Of a stretch of 64,000 nucleotides of DNA, positions 55,588 to 64,000 are shown piece by piece (the first letter of the stretch is position 1; each line of letters starts with the position of its first letter). A program made the position numbers and the translations under genes. Location: NCBI GenBank assembly GCA_963777735.1, contig CAVZRQ010000008.1, positions 868,001 to 932,000 on the forward strand, written 5' to 3'. Source of the DNA: ZC4RG30 sp963777735. Lineage in GTDB: Bacteria > Pseudomonadota > Gammaproteobacteria > Steroidobacterales > Steroidobacteraceae. The notes under the pieces were generated by a model. The model was given only the letters and a program-made list of their open reading frames with translations. It was not told the DNA's origin and did no database searches.

Positions 55588-55605
55588 CAGGAGCTGGTTA
55601 TCCGC

Positions 55606-56568
55606 ATGGCCTTTGCCGGCGGCGGCCTGAATCGCCCCTCGACCCGCGACTCCACCCCAGGGCCGCGTTTCTTTTTCTTTGCGGCGCTTTCCATCGTGCT
55701 GATGTATTTCGACCAGCGCGATGGCTGGAGCGAGCGCATCCGCTACACGCTCACGGCGGTGGCCTACCCCATCCAGGTGGTCATCGGCTCACCCGGCAAG
55801 CTCTGGTCCGCCACCTCCAGCCTGTTCGAGACACGTGCCAGCCTGCGCGCCGAGAACGAAGCGCTGCGCAAGCGCGAACGCGAACTCGCGCTCACCACCA
55901 TGCGCTACGAAGCCCTCGAGCAGGAGAACACGCGGCTGCGCGAGATCCGTGTGGCCCTGCCGCCACTGGTCACCCGCACTCAGCTGGCAGAGGTGGTGAA
56001 CGCGGATCTCGGCCGGCTGCGTCAGCGGCTGGTCATCGACAAAGGCGATAGCAGCAAGCTCTACCGATCACAGGCGATTGTCGATGCCTCCGGCCTCATG
56101 GGCCAGCTGGTGCGCGTCGGGCCATGGAGCGCAGAGGTGATGCTCATCACCGATCCCGAACACGCGGTGCCCGTGGAGATCGTGCGCAATGGCCTGCGCA
56201 GCATTGCGGTGGGCACAGGCGATGCCGAAGAACTGAGCCTGCCTTACGTGCCGGTCACTGCAGATGTGAAAGTCGGCGACGTGCTGGTCACATCCGGCAT
56301 CGGTGGTGTGTTTCCGGCTGGCGTCCCGGTGGGCGTGATCACCGAGAGCCGCCGTGATCCCGACGAAATCCTTGCGAAAGTCAGCGCCAAGCCGCGCGCC
56401 ACCATGGAACGCAGCCGGCATGTGCTCGCACTGTGGTTCAACCCGGGACACCCGGCGGCCCCGATCGATCCGGCGCTGATCACATCGCTGCCACCTCCCA
56501 CTGTGGGGCAACCCGTCACGACGCCTCCTGAGTCCAAGGCAATCGCCGCAGAAGAGGCCAAACCCTGA
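55606..56568 (+). CDS. mreC: Rod-shape protein MreC
   Basis: MreC is a bitopic protein that activates PBP2 and links it to MreB. The 320-residue product has one N-terminal membrane helix (RFFFFAALSIVLMYF), a periplasmic coiled coil (about 80-110; LRAENEALRKRERELALTTM) and the two beta barrels (VVNADLGRLRQRLVIDKGDS; VGDVLVTSGIGGVFPAGVPV). The C-terminus is Pro-rich. It is intact, overlapping mreD by one base. Confidence 0.94.
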   Translation: MAFAGGGLNRPSTRDSTPGPRFFFFAALSIVLMYFDQRDGWSERIRYTLTAVAYPIQVVIGSPGKLWSATSSLFETRASLRAENEALRKRERELALTTMRYEALEQENTRLREIRVALPPLVTRTQLAEVVNADLGRLRQRLVIDKGDSSKLYRSQAIVDASGLMGQLVRVGPWSAEVMLITDPEHAVPVEIVRNGLRSIAVGTGDAEELSLPYVPVTADVKVGDVLVTSGIGGVFPAGVPVGVITESRRDPDEILAKVSAKPRATMERSRHVLALWFNPGHPAAPIDPALITSLPPPTVGQPVTTPPESKAIAAEEAKP

Positions 56569-57047
56569 TGTTTGCCGGCAGCCGGGAATCCTCATTGCTG
56601 GTCTACGTCACCGCGCTCATCGCGCTGATGCTGTCGGTGCTGCCGTTGCCGCAGCTGGTATCGATCGCGTGGCCCAACCTGCTGGTGCTGGTGGTGCTCT
56701 ACTGGTCCACCATGACGCCACGCGCCGGTGGCATGCTCATCGGCTTCCTCGCGGGCCTTACCCTCGATCTGCTCAATGGCTCACAGCTCGGCCAGCACGC
56801 CTTTGCCCTCTCGCTGGTCACCTACCTTGCCATCCGCCTGCATCTGCTGACGCGCGCCAAGCCGATCTTCGAGCAGGCTATCTTCGTCGCCGTGGCGCTG
56901 TTTGTTTACGAAGCCACCCTCTGGGCCATCGATGGTTTCAGCAGTCACTCCACTGGCGGCTGGACGCGCTGGGTGCATATCGCATCCGGCACGGCCATCT
57001 GGCCTGTGATCGTGGGTCTGCTGGGCCGCTTGCACTCGCCTCGCTGA
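56568..57047 (+). CDS. mreD: Rod-shape protein MreD
   Basis: MreD is a small polytopic elongasome protein. The 159-residue product is almost all hydrophobic helices, about five to six (YVTALIALMLSVLPLPQLV, LLVLVVLYWSTMTPRAGGML, IGFLAGLTLDLLNGSQLGQH with the conserved D-G). It is intact, 6 nt before mrdA. Confidence 0.9.
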   Translation: MFAGSRESSLLVYVTALIALMLSVLPLPQLVSIAWPNLLVLVVLYWSTMTPRAGGMLIGFLAGLTLDLLNGSQLGQHAFALSLVTYLAIRLHLLTRAKPIFEQAIFVAVALFVYEATLWAIDGFSSHSTGGWTRWVHIASGTAIWPVIVGLLGRLHSPR

Positions 57048-57053
57048 CGCCCC

Positions 57054-59009
57054 ATGGCCGGCTCATCCCGAATCAAGGATCACCAGAAGGAGCAACGCTC
57101 CTTCATGCAGCGCAGCGCCGTTGCGGCCTTCGTGATCGCGGCCATGGCCTCCGTGCTGGTGGGTCGGCTGGTGGTGCTGCAGATCTTCCGGTACGACTAC
57201 TACACCGATCAGGCACAGGGCAATCGCGCCCGCCTCGACCCCATTCCCGCCAATCGCGGCCTGATCCTGGATCGCAACGGCAAGGTGCTGGCGGAAAACC
57301 AGCCTTCCTACCAGCTGGAACTGATCCGTGAGCAGGTGCCGGACCTCGAGCAGTCGCTCAAGGGCCTGGTTGCCATCAATGTGGTTGATGCTGAAGAACT
57401 CGATGAGGTGCGCCGACTGGTGCGGGCGCGACGCAACTTCGAGACGGTGCCCATCAAGCTGCGCCTGACGCAGGAGCAGATGGCCAATTTCTTCGTGCAT
57501 CGGCACCAGTTCCCCGGCATCGACATCAAGGCGCGCTCGACGCGTTCCTATCCCTATGGCGCTTTGGCCGTGCATGCACTGGGTTATGTGGGAGCGATCT
57601 CCGACAATGATCTCGGCAACATCGACCGGGCGGCGTATGTCGGCACCGCGCTGATCGGCAAGCTCGGTGTAGAGGCCGCGCGGGAATCCGAACTGCATGG
57701 CGTGAATGGATTCCGCGAGATCCTGGTCAACGCCCAGGGGCGTTCGGTGCAGGGCCAGAGCGCGCTGCTCTCCACCTTGCGCGAACAGAAGCCAACCGCC
57801 GGTTCCGATCTGATCCTCTCGCTGGACCTGCCCGCGCAGCAGGCGGCAGAAGCCGGATTCGCCGGCCGCCGCGGCGCGGCCATCGCCATCGATCCGCACA
57901 GCGGCGACGTGCTCGCCTTTGCCAGCCTGCCCGGCTTCGATCCCGGCATGTTCGGACGCGGCATCACCACCAAGGAATACCGCGCGCTGGAAACCAACCC
58001 CGACCAGCCGCTGATCAATCGCGCCATCCGCGGCACCTACCCGGCGGGCTCGACGGTGAAGCCGGTGCTCGGCATGGCCGGGCTCGCCTACGGCGTGATC
58101 ACGGCCAACGAAACGCACTATTGCCCGGGCACCTACTTCCTGCCGCGAGTCTCCAAGCCGTGGCGCGAAGGCCGGGGCGGCGTGCACGGCACAGTCGACC
58201 TGCGCACCGCCATCGCCGAATCCTGCGACGTCTATTTCTATGCGCTGGCCACCGAACTGGGTGTGGATCGCATGCACGAGTTCCTCCTGCCCTTCGGTTT
58301 TGGCAGGAAGACCGGCATCGACATCAGTGGCGAACTGTCCGGCGTCCTTCCCTCGCGCGAGTGGAAACTCGAACGCTTTCCAGCCGACGGCGTCTGGTAT
58401 CCGGGCGACACCGTCAACTTCGGCATCGGCCAGGGCTTCATGACGGTGACGCCCATGCAGCTGGCACAGGTCACCGCGGTGCTGGCGGCGAAAGGGGCTG
58501 TCTTTCAGCCACGCCTCGTCACCGGCATTCGCGATCCCGCAACGGGAGCGACCCAAACCATCGCCCCGGTGGCGCTGCCCCATGTAAAAGGCGGCACGCC
58601 TGAACAATGGAACGTCATCATGGAAGGCATGCGCGAGACCATGGTCCGCGGCACGGCGCGCGCCATCGGCACCTCGGCGCAATACAGCATCGCCGGCAAG
58701 ACCGGCACGGCGCAGGCCTATTCTGTGCGCGCGAACCAGCGGCTGGACCGGCAGGTGGAAGAGCGGCTGCGCGACCACTCCTGGTTCATTGCCTTTGCGC
58801 CGGCCGAAGCACCACAGATCGCCGTCGCCGTGCTGGTCGAGAACGGCGGATTCGGCGCCAGTGCTGCAGCGCCCATCGCGCGCGCCATCATGGACGCCTA
58901 CCTGCTGCCACGCCTGCCGAAGAAAGCAGAAGATCCCGCACTCGTTGCTCCCGCTCCCGCTCCCGCTCCCGCAGATCAGCACGAGCACGAAGAGACTTCC
59001 TCGCCATGA
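57054..59009 (+). CDS. mrdA: Elongasome transpeptidase PBP2
   Basis: PBP2 cross-links peptidoglycan with RodA. The 651-residue product has a cytoplasmic tail, one membrane helix (AVAAFVIAAMASVLVGRLVV), a dimerisation/pedestal part and the transpeptidase domain: SxxK is STVK, the second motif is SCD (in AESCDVYFY, as SSD in E. coli PBP2), and KTG is in AGKTGTAQAY. The C-terminus ends in an Ala-Pro tail encoded by a hexanucleotide repeat. It is intact; its stop overlaps the rodA start (ATGA). Confidence 0.97.
   Translation: MAGSSRIKDHQKEQRSFMQRSAVAAFVIAAMASVLVGRLVVLQIFRYDYYTDQAQGNRARLDPIPANRGLILDRNGKVLAENQPSYQLELIREQVPDLEQSLKGLVAINVVDAEELDEVRRLVRARRNFETVPIKLRLTQEQMANFFVHRHQFPGIDIKARSTRSYPYGALAVHALGYVGAISDNDLGNIDRAAYVGTALIGKLGVEAARESELHGVNGFREILVNAQGRSVQGQSALLSTLREQKPTAGSDLILSLDLPAQQAAEAGFAGRRGAAIAIDPHSGDVLAFASLPGFDPGMFGRGITTKEYRALETNPDQPLINRAIRGTYPAGSTVKPVLGMAGLAYGVITANETHYCPGTYFLPRVSKPWREGRGGVHGTVDLRTAIAESCDVYFYALATELGVDRMHEFLLPFGFGRKTGIDISGELSGVLPSREWKLERFPADGVWYPGDTVNFGIGQGFMTVTPMQLAQVTAVLAAKGAVFQPRLVTGIRDPATGATQTIAPVALPHVKGGTPEQWNVIMEGMRETMVRGTARAIGTSAQYSIAGKTGTAQAYSVRANQRLDRQVEERLRDHSWFIAFAPAEAPQIAVAVLVENGGFGASAAAPIARAIMDAYLLPRLPKKAEDPALVAPAPAPAPADQHEHEETSSP
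58947..58970 (+). repeat. Four tandem GCTCCC hexanucleotides near the 3' end of mrdA
   Basis: Four perfect copies encode the Pro-Ala tail of PBP2. Slippage would add or remove Ala-Pro pairs without shifting the frame. Confidence 0.9.
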
Positions 59010-60148
59010 TTCGCGTCTCTCCAGGTTCCGACTCCACCACCCGTCGCACGCTCGGCACCGCTGCGCGCGTGCTCTCGGCACTGCAGCTCGATGGCCCGCT
59101 GCTGGTAGGCCTGTCGCTGGTCTGCGGCTATGGCCTCATCGTGCTTTACAGCGCCTCGGGCCAGGACTGGGGCATGGTGCTGCGCGCGGTGGCGCGCCTC
59201 GGCATGGGCGTGGTCGCCATGCTGGTGCTGGCGCAGTTGCGGCCGCAGCAGTTGCGCAATGCAGCACCTGTGATCTACGCCGTGGGCATCGTGCTGCTGA
59301 TCATCGTCGATGTCATGGGCGCCATCGGCAAGGGTGCCCAGCGGTGGCTCGATCTCGGCTTCGTGCGCTTCCAGCCTTCAGAGATCATGAAGCTCGCGGT
59401 GCCCATGCTCTGCGCCTGGTTCCTGCACGAACGGCCCCTGCCGCCCACCGTCCCCACACTGGGTGTGCTGGCAGCCATCATCCTCATTCCAGCGGGGCTC
59501 ACCGCTGCGCAGCCCGACCTCGGCACCGCGATCCTCATCACCATCAGCGGAGGTCTGCTGGTGATCATGGCGGGCCTGTCGGTCTGGTACATGGTGGGAG
59601 CCGCTGCGCTGGCGGGCATCGCGGGATGGGTGGGTTGGCAGTATTTCCTGCACGACTACCAGCGCCTGCGGGTGCTGACGTTCATCGATCCCACCGTGGA
59701 TCCCCGCGGCGCGGGCTACCACATCATCCAGTCGCAGATCGCGATCGGCTCTGGAGGCCTGTTCGGGAAGGGCTGGATGAATGGCAGCCAGTCGCAGCTG
59801 GAATATCTCCCCGAGCGCCACACCGACTTCATCTTCGCCGTCATCGGCGAGGAATTCGGCATGCTGGGCCTCACCATCCTGATCCTGATGTACCTGTTCG
59901 TGGTGACGCGCGCGCTGTTCCTGGCCTCGCAGACCCAGGACACCTTCACGCGGCTGCTCAGCGCCAGCCTCGCACTGACTTTTTTCGTATATGTGTTCAT
60001 CAACGCCGGCATGGTCAGCGGTCTGCTGCCCGTGGTGGGCGTGCCGTTGCCGCTGGTCAGTTATGGGGGCACATCCATGGTGACCCTGCTGGCCAGCTTC
60101 GGTATCCTCATGGCGCTGTATTCGCACCGGAAACTCGTCGGCTCCTGA
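59006..60148 (+). CDS. rodA: SEDS peptidoglycan glycosyltransferase RodA
   Basis: RodA polymerises glycan strands in the elongasome with PBP2. The ATG at 59006 is chosen by overlap with mrdA and gives 380 residues with about ten membrane helices. SEDS landmarks are GKGAQRWLDLGFVRFQPSEI, TAAQPDLGTAI, ERHTDFIFAVIGEEFGMLGL and GVPLPLVSYGGTSMV. It is intact. The open frame extends upstream within mrdA but that part is not RodA-like. Confidence 0.96.
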   Translation: MIRVSPGSDSTTRRTLGTAARVLSALQLDGPLLVGLSLVCGYGLIVLYSASGQDWGMVLRAVARLGMGVVAMLVLAQLRPQQLRNAAPVIYAVGIVLLIIVDVMGAIGKGAQRWLDLGFVRFQPSEIMKLAVPMLCAWFLHERPLPPTVPTLGVLAAIILIPAGLTAAQPDLGTAILITISGGLLVIMAGLSVWYMVGAAALAGIAGWVGWQYFLHDYQRLRVLTFIDPTVDPRGAGYHIIQSQIAIGSGGLFGKGWMNGSQSQLEYLPERHTDFIFAVIGEEFGMLGLTILILMYLFVVTRALFLASQTQDTFTRLLSASLALTFFVYVFINAGMVSGLLPVVGVPLPLVSYGGTSMVTLLASFGILMALYSHRKLVGS

Positions 60149-60167
60149 AAAGGAGTTGCGCCACGAC

Positions 60168-61190
60168 ATGACACCAACCTTGCTGCGTGCGGGCTTGCTC
60201 GCGCTGTTGACCATTGCCACTCCGGCGCCTGCGGCCGAGGCAGTGCCGGGGCTGGATGTCGCGCGCGCGGATGTGCAGGGCTTTGTCAGCAACATGGTGC
60301 TGCAGCATGGTTTCAACGCCACCGCACTGACTGCGCTGCTCGGCGAGGCGAAGACGCAGCCGCGCATCCTCGAATTGATCCAGCGCCCCGCAGAACGCAC
60401 CCTCGCCTGGTTTGAATACCGGCGCCAGTTCCTGACCGATGCACGCATCAACGGCGGAGTGAAGGTCTGGCAGACCCATCGCAGGGAACTCGAACGCATT
60501 GCCGCCCGCAGTGGCGTGCCCGCCCAGTACATGGTGGCCATCACCGGTATCGAGACCAACTATGGCCGCATCCTCGGGCGCGATCGCGTGCTCGATGCGC
60601 TCACCACGCTGGGTTTCGATTACCCGCCGCGAGGTGAATTCTTTCGCCGTGAACTCGAGCAGTTCCTGCTGCTGACGCGCGAGGATGGCGTCGATCCACG
60701 CACTCCGCAGGGCTCGTATGCCGGTGCCATGGGCATTCCACAGTTCATGCCTTCGAGCGTGCGCGCTTACGCCGTGGATGATGGCGAGGACGGGCGTCGC
60801 GAACTGTTTGACTGGGGCCCGGATGTGTTCGCCAGCATCGCCAACTACTTCGTGAAACATGGCTGGCAGGCGGGGCAGCCGGTGCTGGCCGAGGCCAATC
60901 ACCCGAACCCTCCCGACGATCCGGCCACGGCAAAACTTGCGATCGAAGAAACGCTCGCGAGCCTGCATGCGCGCGGCTACATCTTCAACAGTCCGATGCC
61001 GGACAGCACTCCCGCCATGCTGGTGCCCGCCATGCTCGAGCAGGGCATGAGCTGGCGCATCGGCTACCAGAATTTCTACGTCATCACGCGCTACAACCGC
61101 AGCTTCATGTATGCGATGGCTGTGCACGAACTCGCGCAGGCGATTGCCCGGCGGTATCGCGAAGCCGGATCCGCGGAGAAGGGATCATGA
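60168..61190 (+). CDS. mltB: Membrane-bound lytic murein transglycosylase B
   Basis: MltB cleaves glycan strands to 1,6-anhydro products. The ATG at 60168 (AAGGAG 12 nt upstream) gives 340 residues with a signal peptide (LLALLTIATPAPAAEA); no lipobox Cys is seen, so the protein may be soluble or periplasmic rather than lipid-anchored. The catalytic Glu is in ITGIETNYGRILGR (about residue 128), followed by SYAGAMGIPQFMPSSVRAYA and a C-terminal helix region. It is intact and overlaps rlpA. Confidence 0.93.
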   Translation: MTPTLLRAGLLALLTIATPAPAAEAVPGLDVARADVQGFVSNMVLQHGFNATALTALLGEAKTQPRILELIQRPAERTLAWFEYRRQFLTDARINGGVKVWQTHRRELERIAARSGVPAQYMVAITGIETNYGRILGRDRVLDALTTLGFDYPPRGEFFRRELEQFLLLTREDGVDPRTPQGSYAGAMGIPQFMPSSVRAYAVDDGEDGRRELFDWGPDVFASIANYFVKHGWQAGQPVLAEANHPNPPDDPATAKLAIEETLASLHARGYIFNSPMPDSTPAMLVPAMLEQGMSWRIGYQNFYVITRYNRSFMYAMAVHELAQAIARRYREAGSAEKGS

Positions 61191-62023
61191 TCCGGCTCGC
61201 CACTGCCATCCTCGCGAGCGCGCTGCTCTGCGCCTGTGGCACACCACCCCAGCGCAGCACTGCACCCGCAAGCCGGCCACCGCCGTCGGTGCCGGAGCGC
61301 TCCACGCCGCCGCCACCGCCCGCCAATCTCGAGGCCATCCCCGACGCGGTACCACGCATCGAGCCGCGCAGCACCCGCGGCAATCCGCTGTCCTATGAAG
61401 TTTTCGGCAAGCGCTACTACGTCTCGGCCACGGCTGAGGGCTACAAGGAGCGCGGTGTAGCCTCCTGGTACGGGCCGGATTTCCACTCGCGCCCCACCTC
61501 GAGTGGCGAGCCCTACGACATGTATGCCATGACGGCGGCACACAAGACGCTGCCCATTCCCGCCTATGCGCGCGTGACCAACCTCGGCAACGGCCGCAGC
61601 GTGGTGGTACGCATCAACGACCGCGGTCCGTTTGTCGGCAATCGCATCATCGATCTTTCCTATACGGCGGCCCACAAGCTGGGCATGACCCAGGCAGGCA
61701 CGGCCTTCGTGGAAGTCGAGGTCATCACGCCGGGCTCCATTTCAGAAGCCGCGCGGGGCATTGCCCCCGCCGCACCACCCACTGCGCTGGCGCCGCAGGC
61801 CCTGTACCTGCAGGCCGGCGCCTTCGGCGTTTCCGCCAATGCTGCGCAACTGGCCGAACGTCTGCGCAATGCCGGCATCGGGAACGTACTGGTGCGTCAG
61901 CCAGACGCCACCGCATCCCTCTATCGTGTGCGCGTCGGGCCAATCCCCGATGTCGCCAGTTTCGATATCCTCGCCGCCCAGATCGCGCGCCTCGGCATCG
62001 AGACGCGCCTGGTGTCTGAATGA
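61187..62023 (+). CDS. rlpA: Septal-ring lytic transglycosylase RlpA (lipoprotein with SPOR domain)
   Basis: RlpA cuts denuded glycans at the septum. The 278-residue precursor has a lipobox (LLCAC), a Pro-rich linker, the double-psi beta barrel (about 85-180; GVASWYGPDFHSRPTSSGEP with catalytic Asp region VVVRINDRGPFVGNRIIDLS), and a C-terminal SPOR domain (about 200-278; LYLQAGAFGVSANAAQLAER). It is intact. It overlaps mltB by 4 nt. Confidence 0.95.
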   Translation: MIRLATAILASALLCACGTPPQRSTAPASRPPPSVPERSTPPPPPANLEAIPDAVPRIEPRSTRGNPLSYEVFGKRYYVSATAEGYKERGVASWYGPDFHSRPTSSGEPYDMYAMTAAHKTLPIPAYARVTNLGNGRSVVVRINDRGPFVGNRIIDLSYTAAHKLGMTQAGTAFVEVEVITPGSISEAARGIAPAAPPTALAPQALYLQAGAFGVSANAAQLAERLRNAGIGNVLVRQPDATASLYRVRVGPIPDVASFDILAAQIARLGIETRLVSE

Positions 62024-62048
62024 ACTTTCTGCCGGAGAACCACTGCTG

Positions 62049-63197
62049 ATGAAGAAAATGCTGTCCACCCTGCTGCTGGCAATTGCCACCGCCACCACCT
62101 TCGCTGCACCGGCGCCCATCCCCGCACCTCCTGCGGTGCCCACCAACGGCTACATCCTCATCGACCACGACAGTGGCCGGGTGCTGGCCGAGCAGCGCAG
62201 CGATGAACGCATGGAGCCAGCCAGCATCACCAAGGTGATGACGGCCTACATCGTCTTCTCCGCCTTGAAGGAGAAGCGCCTCACGCTCACCGAGAATGTG
62301 CTGGTCAGCGAGAATGCCTGGCGCACCGGCGGCTCGGCCTCCGGCGGCTCCACCACCTTCCTGGAAGTCAATTCGCAGGTGCCGGTCGAGGTACTGATCC
62401 GCGGCATGATCGTGCAGTCGGGCAACGATGCCACCATCGCGCTGGCCGAGAAGCTCGGCGGCACCGAAGACGGCTTCGTGCAGATGATGAACGAATACGC
62501 GAAGCGGCTCGGCATGAAGGGCACGAACTTCCAGAACAGCTGGGGCGGCCCCGCTCCCAATCACTACACCACCGCCCGTGATCTCGCGACGCTGTCGCGC
62601 GCCATCATCCGCGAGTTCCCCGAGTACTACCGCTGGTACTCCGAGCGCGAATTCACCTGGAACAAGCACACGCAGTCGAACCGCAACGGCCTGCTGGCCC
62701 GCGATCCATCCGTGGATGGCATCAAGACCGGCCACACCGAAAGCGCGAAGTACTGCCTGGTGAGCTCTGCCAACCGCAATGGCATGCGCCTGATCTCCGT
62801 GGTGCTGGGCTCCCCCACCATCAAGGCCCGCGAAGATGCCAGCGCCGCGCTGCTGAATTATGGCTTCACCTTCTTCGAGACCGTGAAGCTGCAGGATGCC
62901 GGCGTAGCCGTGCTCACGCCGCAGGTGTTCAAGGGTGCCGCCGAGTCGGTGGCCGTGGGCAGCCCCCGCGCGATCAGCGTCACCATTCCGCGCGGCCAGG
63001 CGGCCAGCCTGCAGAAGGAAGCCAGGGTGAACACACCGCTGATTGCACCGCTGGCTGCGAACGATGTGGTCGGTGAATACACAGTGCGCGTCGGCGATGC
63101 CGTGGTGGCCCGCGTGCCGCTGGTGGCACTCGCAAAGGTGGAAGAAGGCGGCCTGTGGCGCACCACCATCGACACGGTAAAGCTCTGGTTCGAATAA
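62049..63197 (+). CDS. dacC: D-alanyl-D-alanine carboxypeptidase (PBP5/6 family)
   Basis: This low-molecular-weight PBP trims pentapeptides in the periplasm. The ATG at 62049 has GGAG 11 nt upstream. The 382-residue precursor has a signal peptide (STLLLAIATATTFAAPA), SxxK as SITK (EPASITKVMTAY), SxN as SGN (VQSGNDATIALAE), KTG in DGIKTGHTESA, and the C-terminal beta domain with a final amphipathic helix that anchors the protein (TTIDTVKLWFE). It is intact. dacA, dacC or dacD cannot be separated from sequence alone. Confidence 0.94.
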   Translation: MKKMLSTLLLAIATATTFAAPAPIPAPPAVPTNGYILIDHDSGRVLAEQRSDERMEPASITKVMTAYIVFSALKEKRLTLTENVLVSENAWRTGGSASGGSTTFLEVNSQVPVEVLIRGMIVQSGNDATIALAEKLGGTEDGFVQMMNEYAKRLGMKGTNFQNSWGGPAPNHYTTARDLATLSRAIIREFPEYYRWYSEREFTWNKHTQSNRNGLLARDPSVDGIKTGHTESAKYCLVSSANRNGMRLISVVLGSPTIKAREDASAALLNYGFTFFETVKLQDAGVAVLTPQVFKGAAESVAVGSPRAISVTIPRGQAASLQKEARVNTPLIAPLAANDVVGEYTVRVGDAVVARVPLVALAKVEEGGLWRTTIDTVKLWFE

Positions 63198-63214
63198 TCC
63201 ACGGCGGAAGACAC

Positions 63215-64000
63215 ATGGCCACCCCGCTTCCCTGGTGCCATCTCAACGGTCAGCAGCAGCTGCTGACCGAAGCGCGGATCTCGCCGCTGGACCGCAGTTT
63301 CCTGTTCGGCGATGGCATCTATGAAGTGATCCCCGTCTATGGCGGCAGGCTGTTCCGGCCGCAATCGCATTTCGATCGCCTGGATCGCAGTGCCGCCGCC
63401 ATCCGCCTCACCAATCCGCATGATTCAGCGCAGTGGCTGGCGTTGCTGCAGCAGCTCATCGACGCCAATGGTGGCGGCGACCAGTACGTCTACCTGCAGC
63501 TTTCGCGCGGGGCGGAATACGGCCGCAATCACGCACCGCTGCCGGATATTCCTCCCACGGTATTCGCGTATTGCTCCCCGTGGCCACAGATCGCCGCGAG
63601 CACCCTGAGCAATGGCCTCGCCTGCATCACGGCGGCAGACTCTCGCTGGGCGCGTTGCGACATCAAGTCCGTCGCCCTGCTCGCCAATGTCCTGCTGCGC
63701 CAGCTGGCCGTGGATGCCAATGCATCCGAAACCATCCTGCTGCGCGATGGCGAACTCACAGAAGGCAGCGCCTCGACCGTGCACGTGGTGCGCGATGGCG
63801 TGCTGATCACGCCGGTCAATTCCACCCGCCTGTTGCCGGGCACCACCCGCAGCGTGGTGGAGGAGCTGGCCGATGCATTGGGCATCACCCGCCACAATGC
63901 GCGCATCAGCGAAGCCGAGCTGCGCAGTGCCGACGAAATCTGGCTCGGCGCGGCCACCCGCGAAGTACAGCCGGTAACCCGGCTCGATGGCGCGCCGGTG
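63215..64000 (+). CDS. dat: D-amino-acid aminotransferase, class IV PLP fold (3' end outside the window)
   Basis: The ATG at 63215 follows GGCGGAAG. The visible 262 codons show the class IV fold: LDRSFLFGDGIYEVIPVYGG, the PLP lysine in CDIKSVALLANVLLRQ (about residue 153), and the phosphate-binding EGSASTVHVVRDG and WLGAATREVQPV. Class IV members also include branched-chain aminotransferase and aminodeoxychorismate lyase; the GDGIYEV pattern and the cell-wall context favour D-alanine aminotransferase, supplying D-Glu or D-Ala. The stop lies beyond 64,000. Confidence 0.86.
   Translation, partial: MATPLPWCHLNGQQQLLTEARISPLDRSFLFGDGIYEVIPVYGGRLFRPQSHFDRLDRSAAAIRLTNPHDSAQWLALLQQLIDANGGGDQYVYLQLSRGAEYGRNHAPLPDIPPTVFAYCSPWPQIAASTLSNGLACITAADSRWARCDIKSVALLANVLLRQLAVDANASETILLRDGELTEGSASTVHVVRDGVLITPVNSTRLLPGTTRSVVEELADALGITRHNARISEAELRSADEIWLGAATREVQPVTRLDGAPV

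Overview
The window reads as a chromosomal segment of a high-GC gammaproteobacterium, most like the Xanthomonadales/Nevskiales/Steroidobacteraceae side of the class. This is inferred from gene order (prs-rplY-pth-ychF with ispE and a tRNA-Gln; gatCAB next to mreBCD-mrdA-rodA; a polar-type flagellar cluster with two sigma-54 activators, fliS-fliT-PilZ and flaG), from sigma-28 sites of the TCAAG-N14-GCCGWTAM type, and from a very large TonB-dependent receptor and a DUF6152 protein. No phage, insertion sequence or CRISPR array was seen.

Layout. 1-28,864 is a flagellar cluster, almost all on the minus strand: flhB (cut by the left edge), fliR-Q-P-O-N, fliL, fliK-J-I-H, fliF-E, two short sigma-54 activators, tPilZ, fliT, fliS, fliD, flaG, fliC, flgL-K-J-I-H-G-F-E-D-C-B, then divergent flgA-M-N on plus. 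28,861-32,291 is ychF-pth-rplY-prs (minus). 32,292-39,558 is an outer-membrane insert (TorF-like porin, large lipoprotein, 1295-residue TonB receptor) lying between prs and tRNA-Gln, which are adjacent in many relatives. 39,559-43,947 holds tRNA-Gln, ispE, lolB, a TPR lipoprotein and prfA. 43,966-49,006 is an accessory stretch (a lipoprotein, DUF6152, a MocR regulator with a divergent LysE exporter, a membrane protein) before prmC. 49,066-54,416 has ppiB, mtgA, hslO and gatB-A-C. 54,544-64,000 is the rod-shape and cell-wall cluster mreB-C-D, mrdA, rodA, mltB, rlpA, dacC and a D-amino-acid aminotransferase cut by the right edge.

The flagellar cascade can be read from the DNA. Sigma-54 elements (GG-N10-GC, all ending TTGCT) precede the FleR-like gene with fliE-F-H-I-J-K, fliL-N-O-P-Q-R-flhB, flgB-J and flgA. 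Sigma-28 elements precede flgM-N, flgK-L, fliC and fliS-T-pilZ. The notable point is what is missing. The switch genes fliG (expected between fliF and fliH) and fliM (expected between fliL and fliN) are both absent, with clean junctions, although fliN and the FliG-binding tail of FliF remain.

Sequence quality matters for any reader. I count about 39 single-base frame breaks (about 34 of type +1), roughly 32 of them in the flagellar genes of 1-26.5 kb, plus one in-frame TAG in fliR. Because single-base breaks also hit normally essential genes (gatA, lolB, prmC), most are probably sequencing errors. Coordinates of interrupted genes below span the whole gene.
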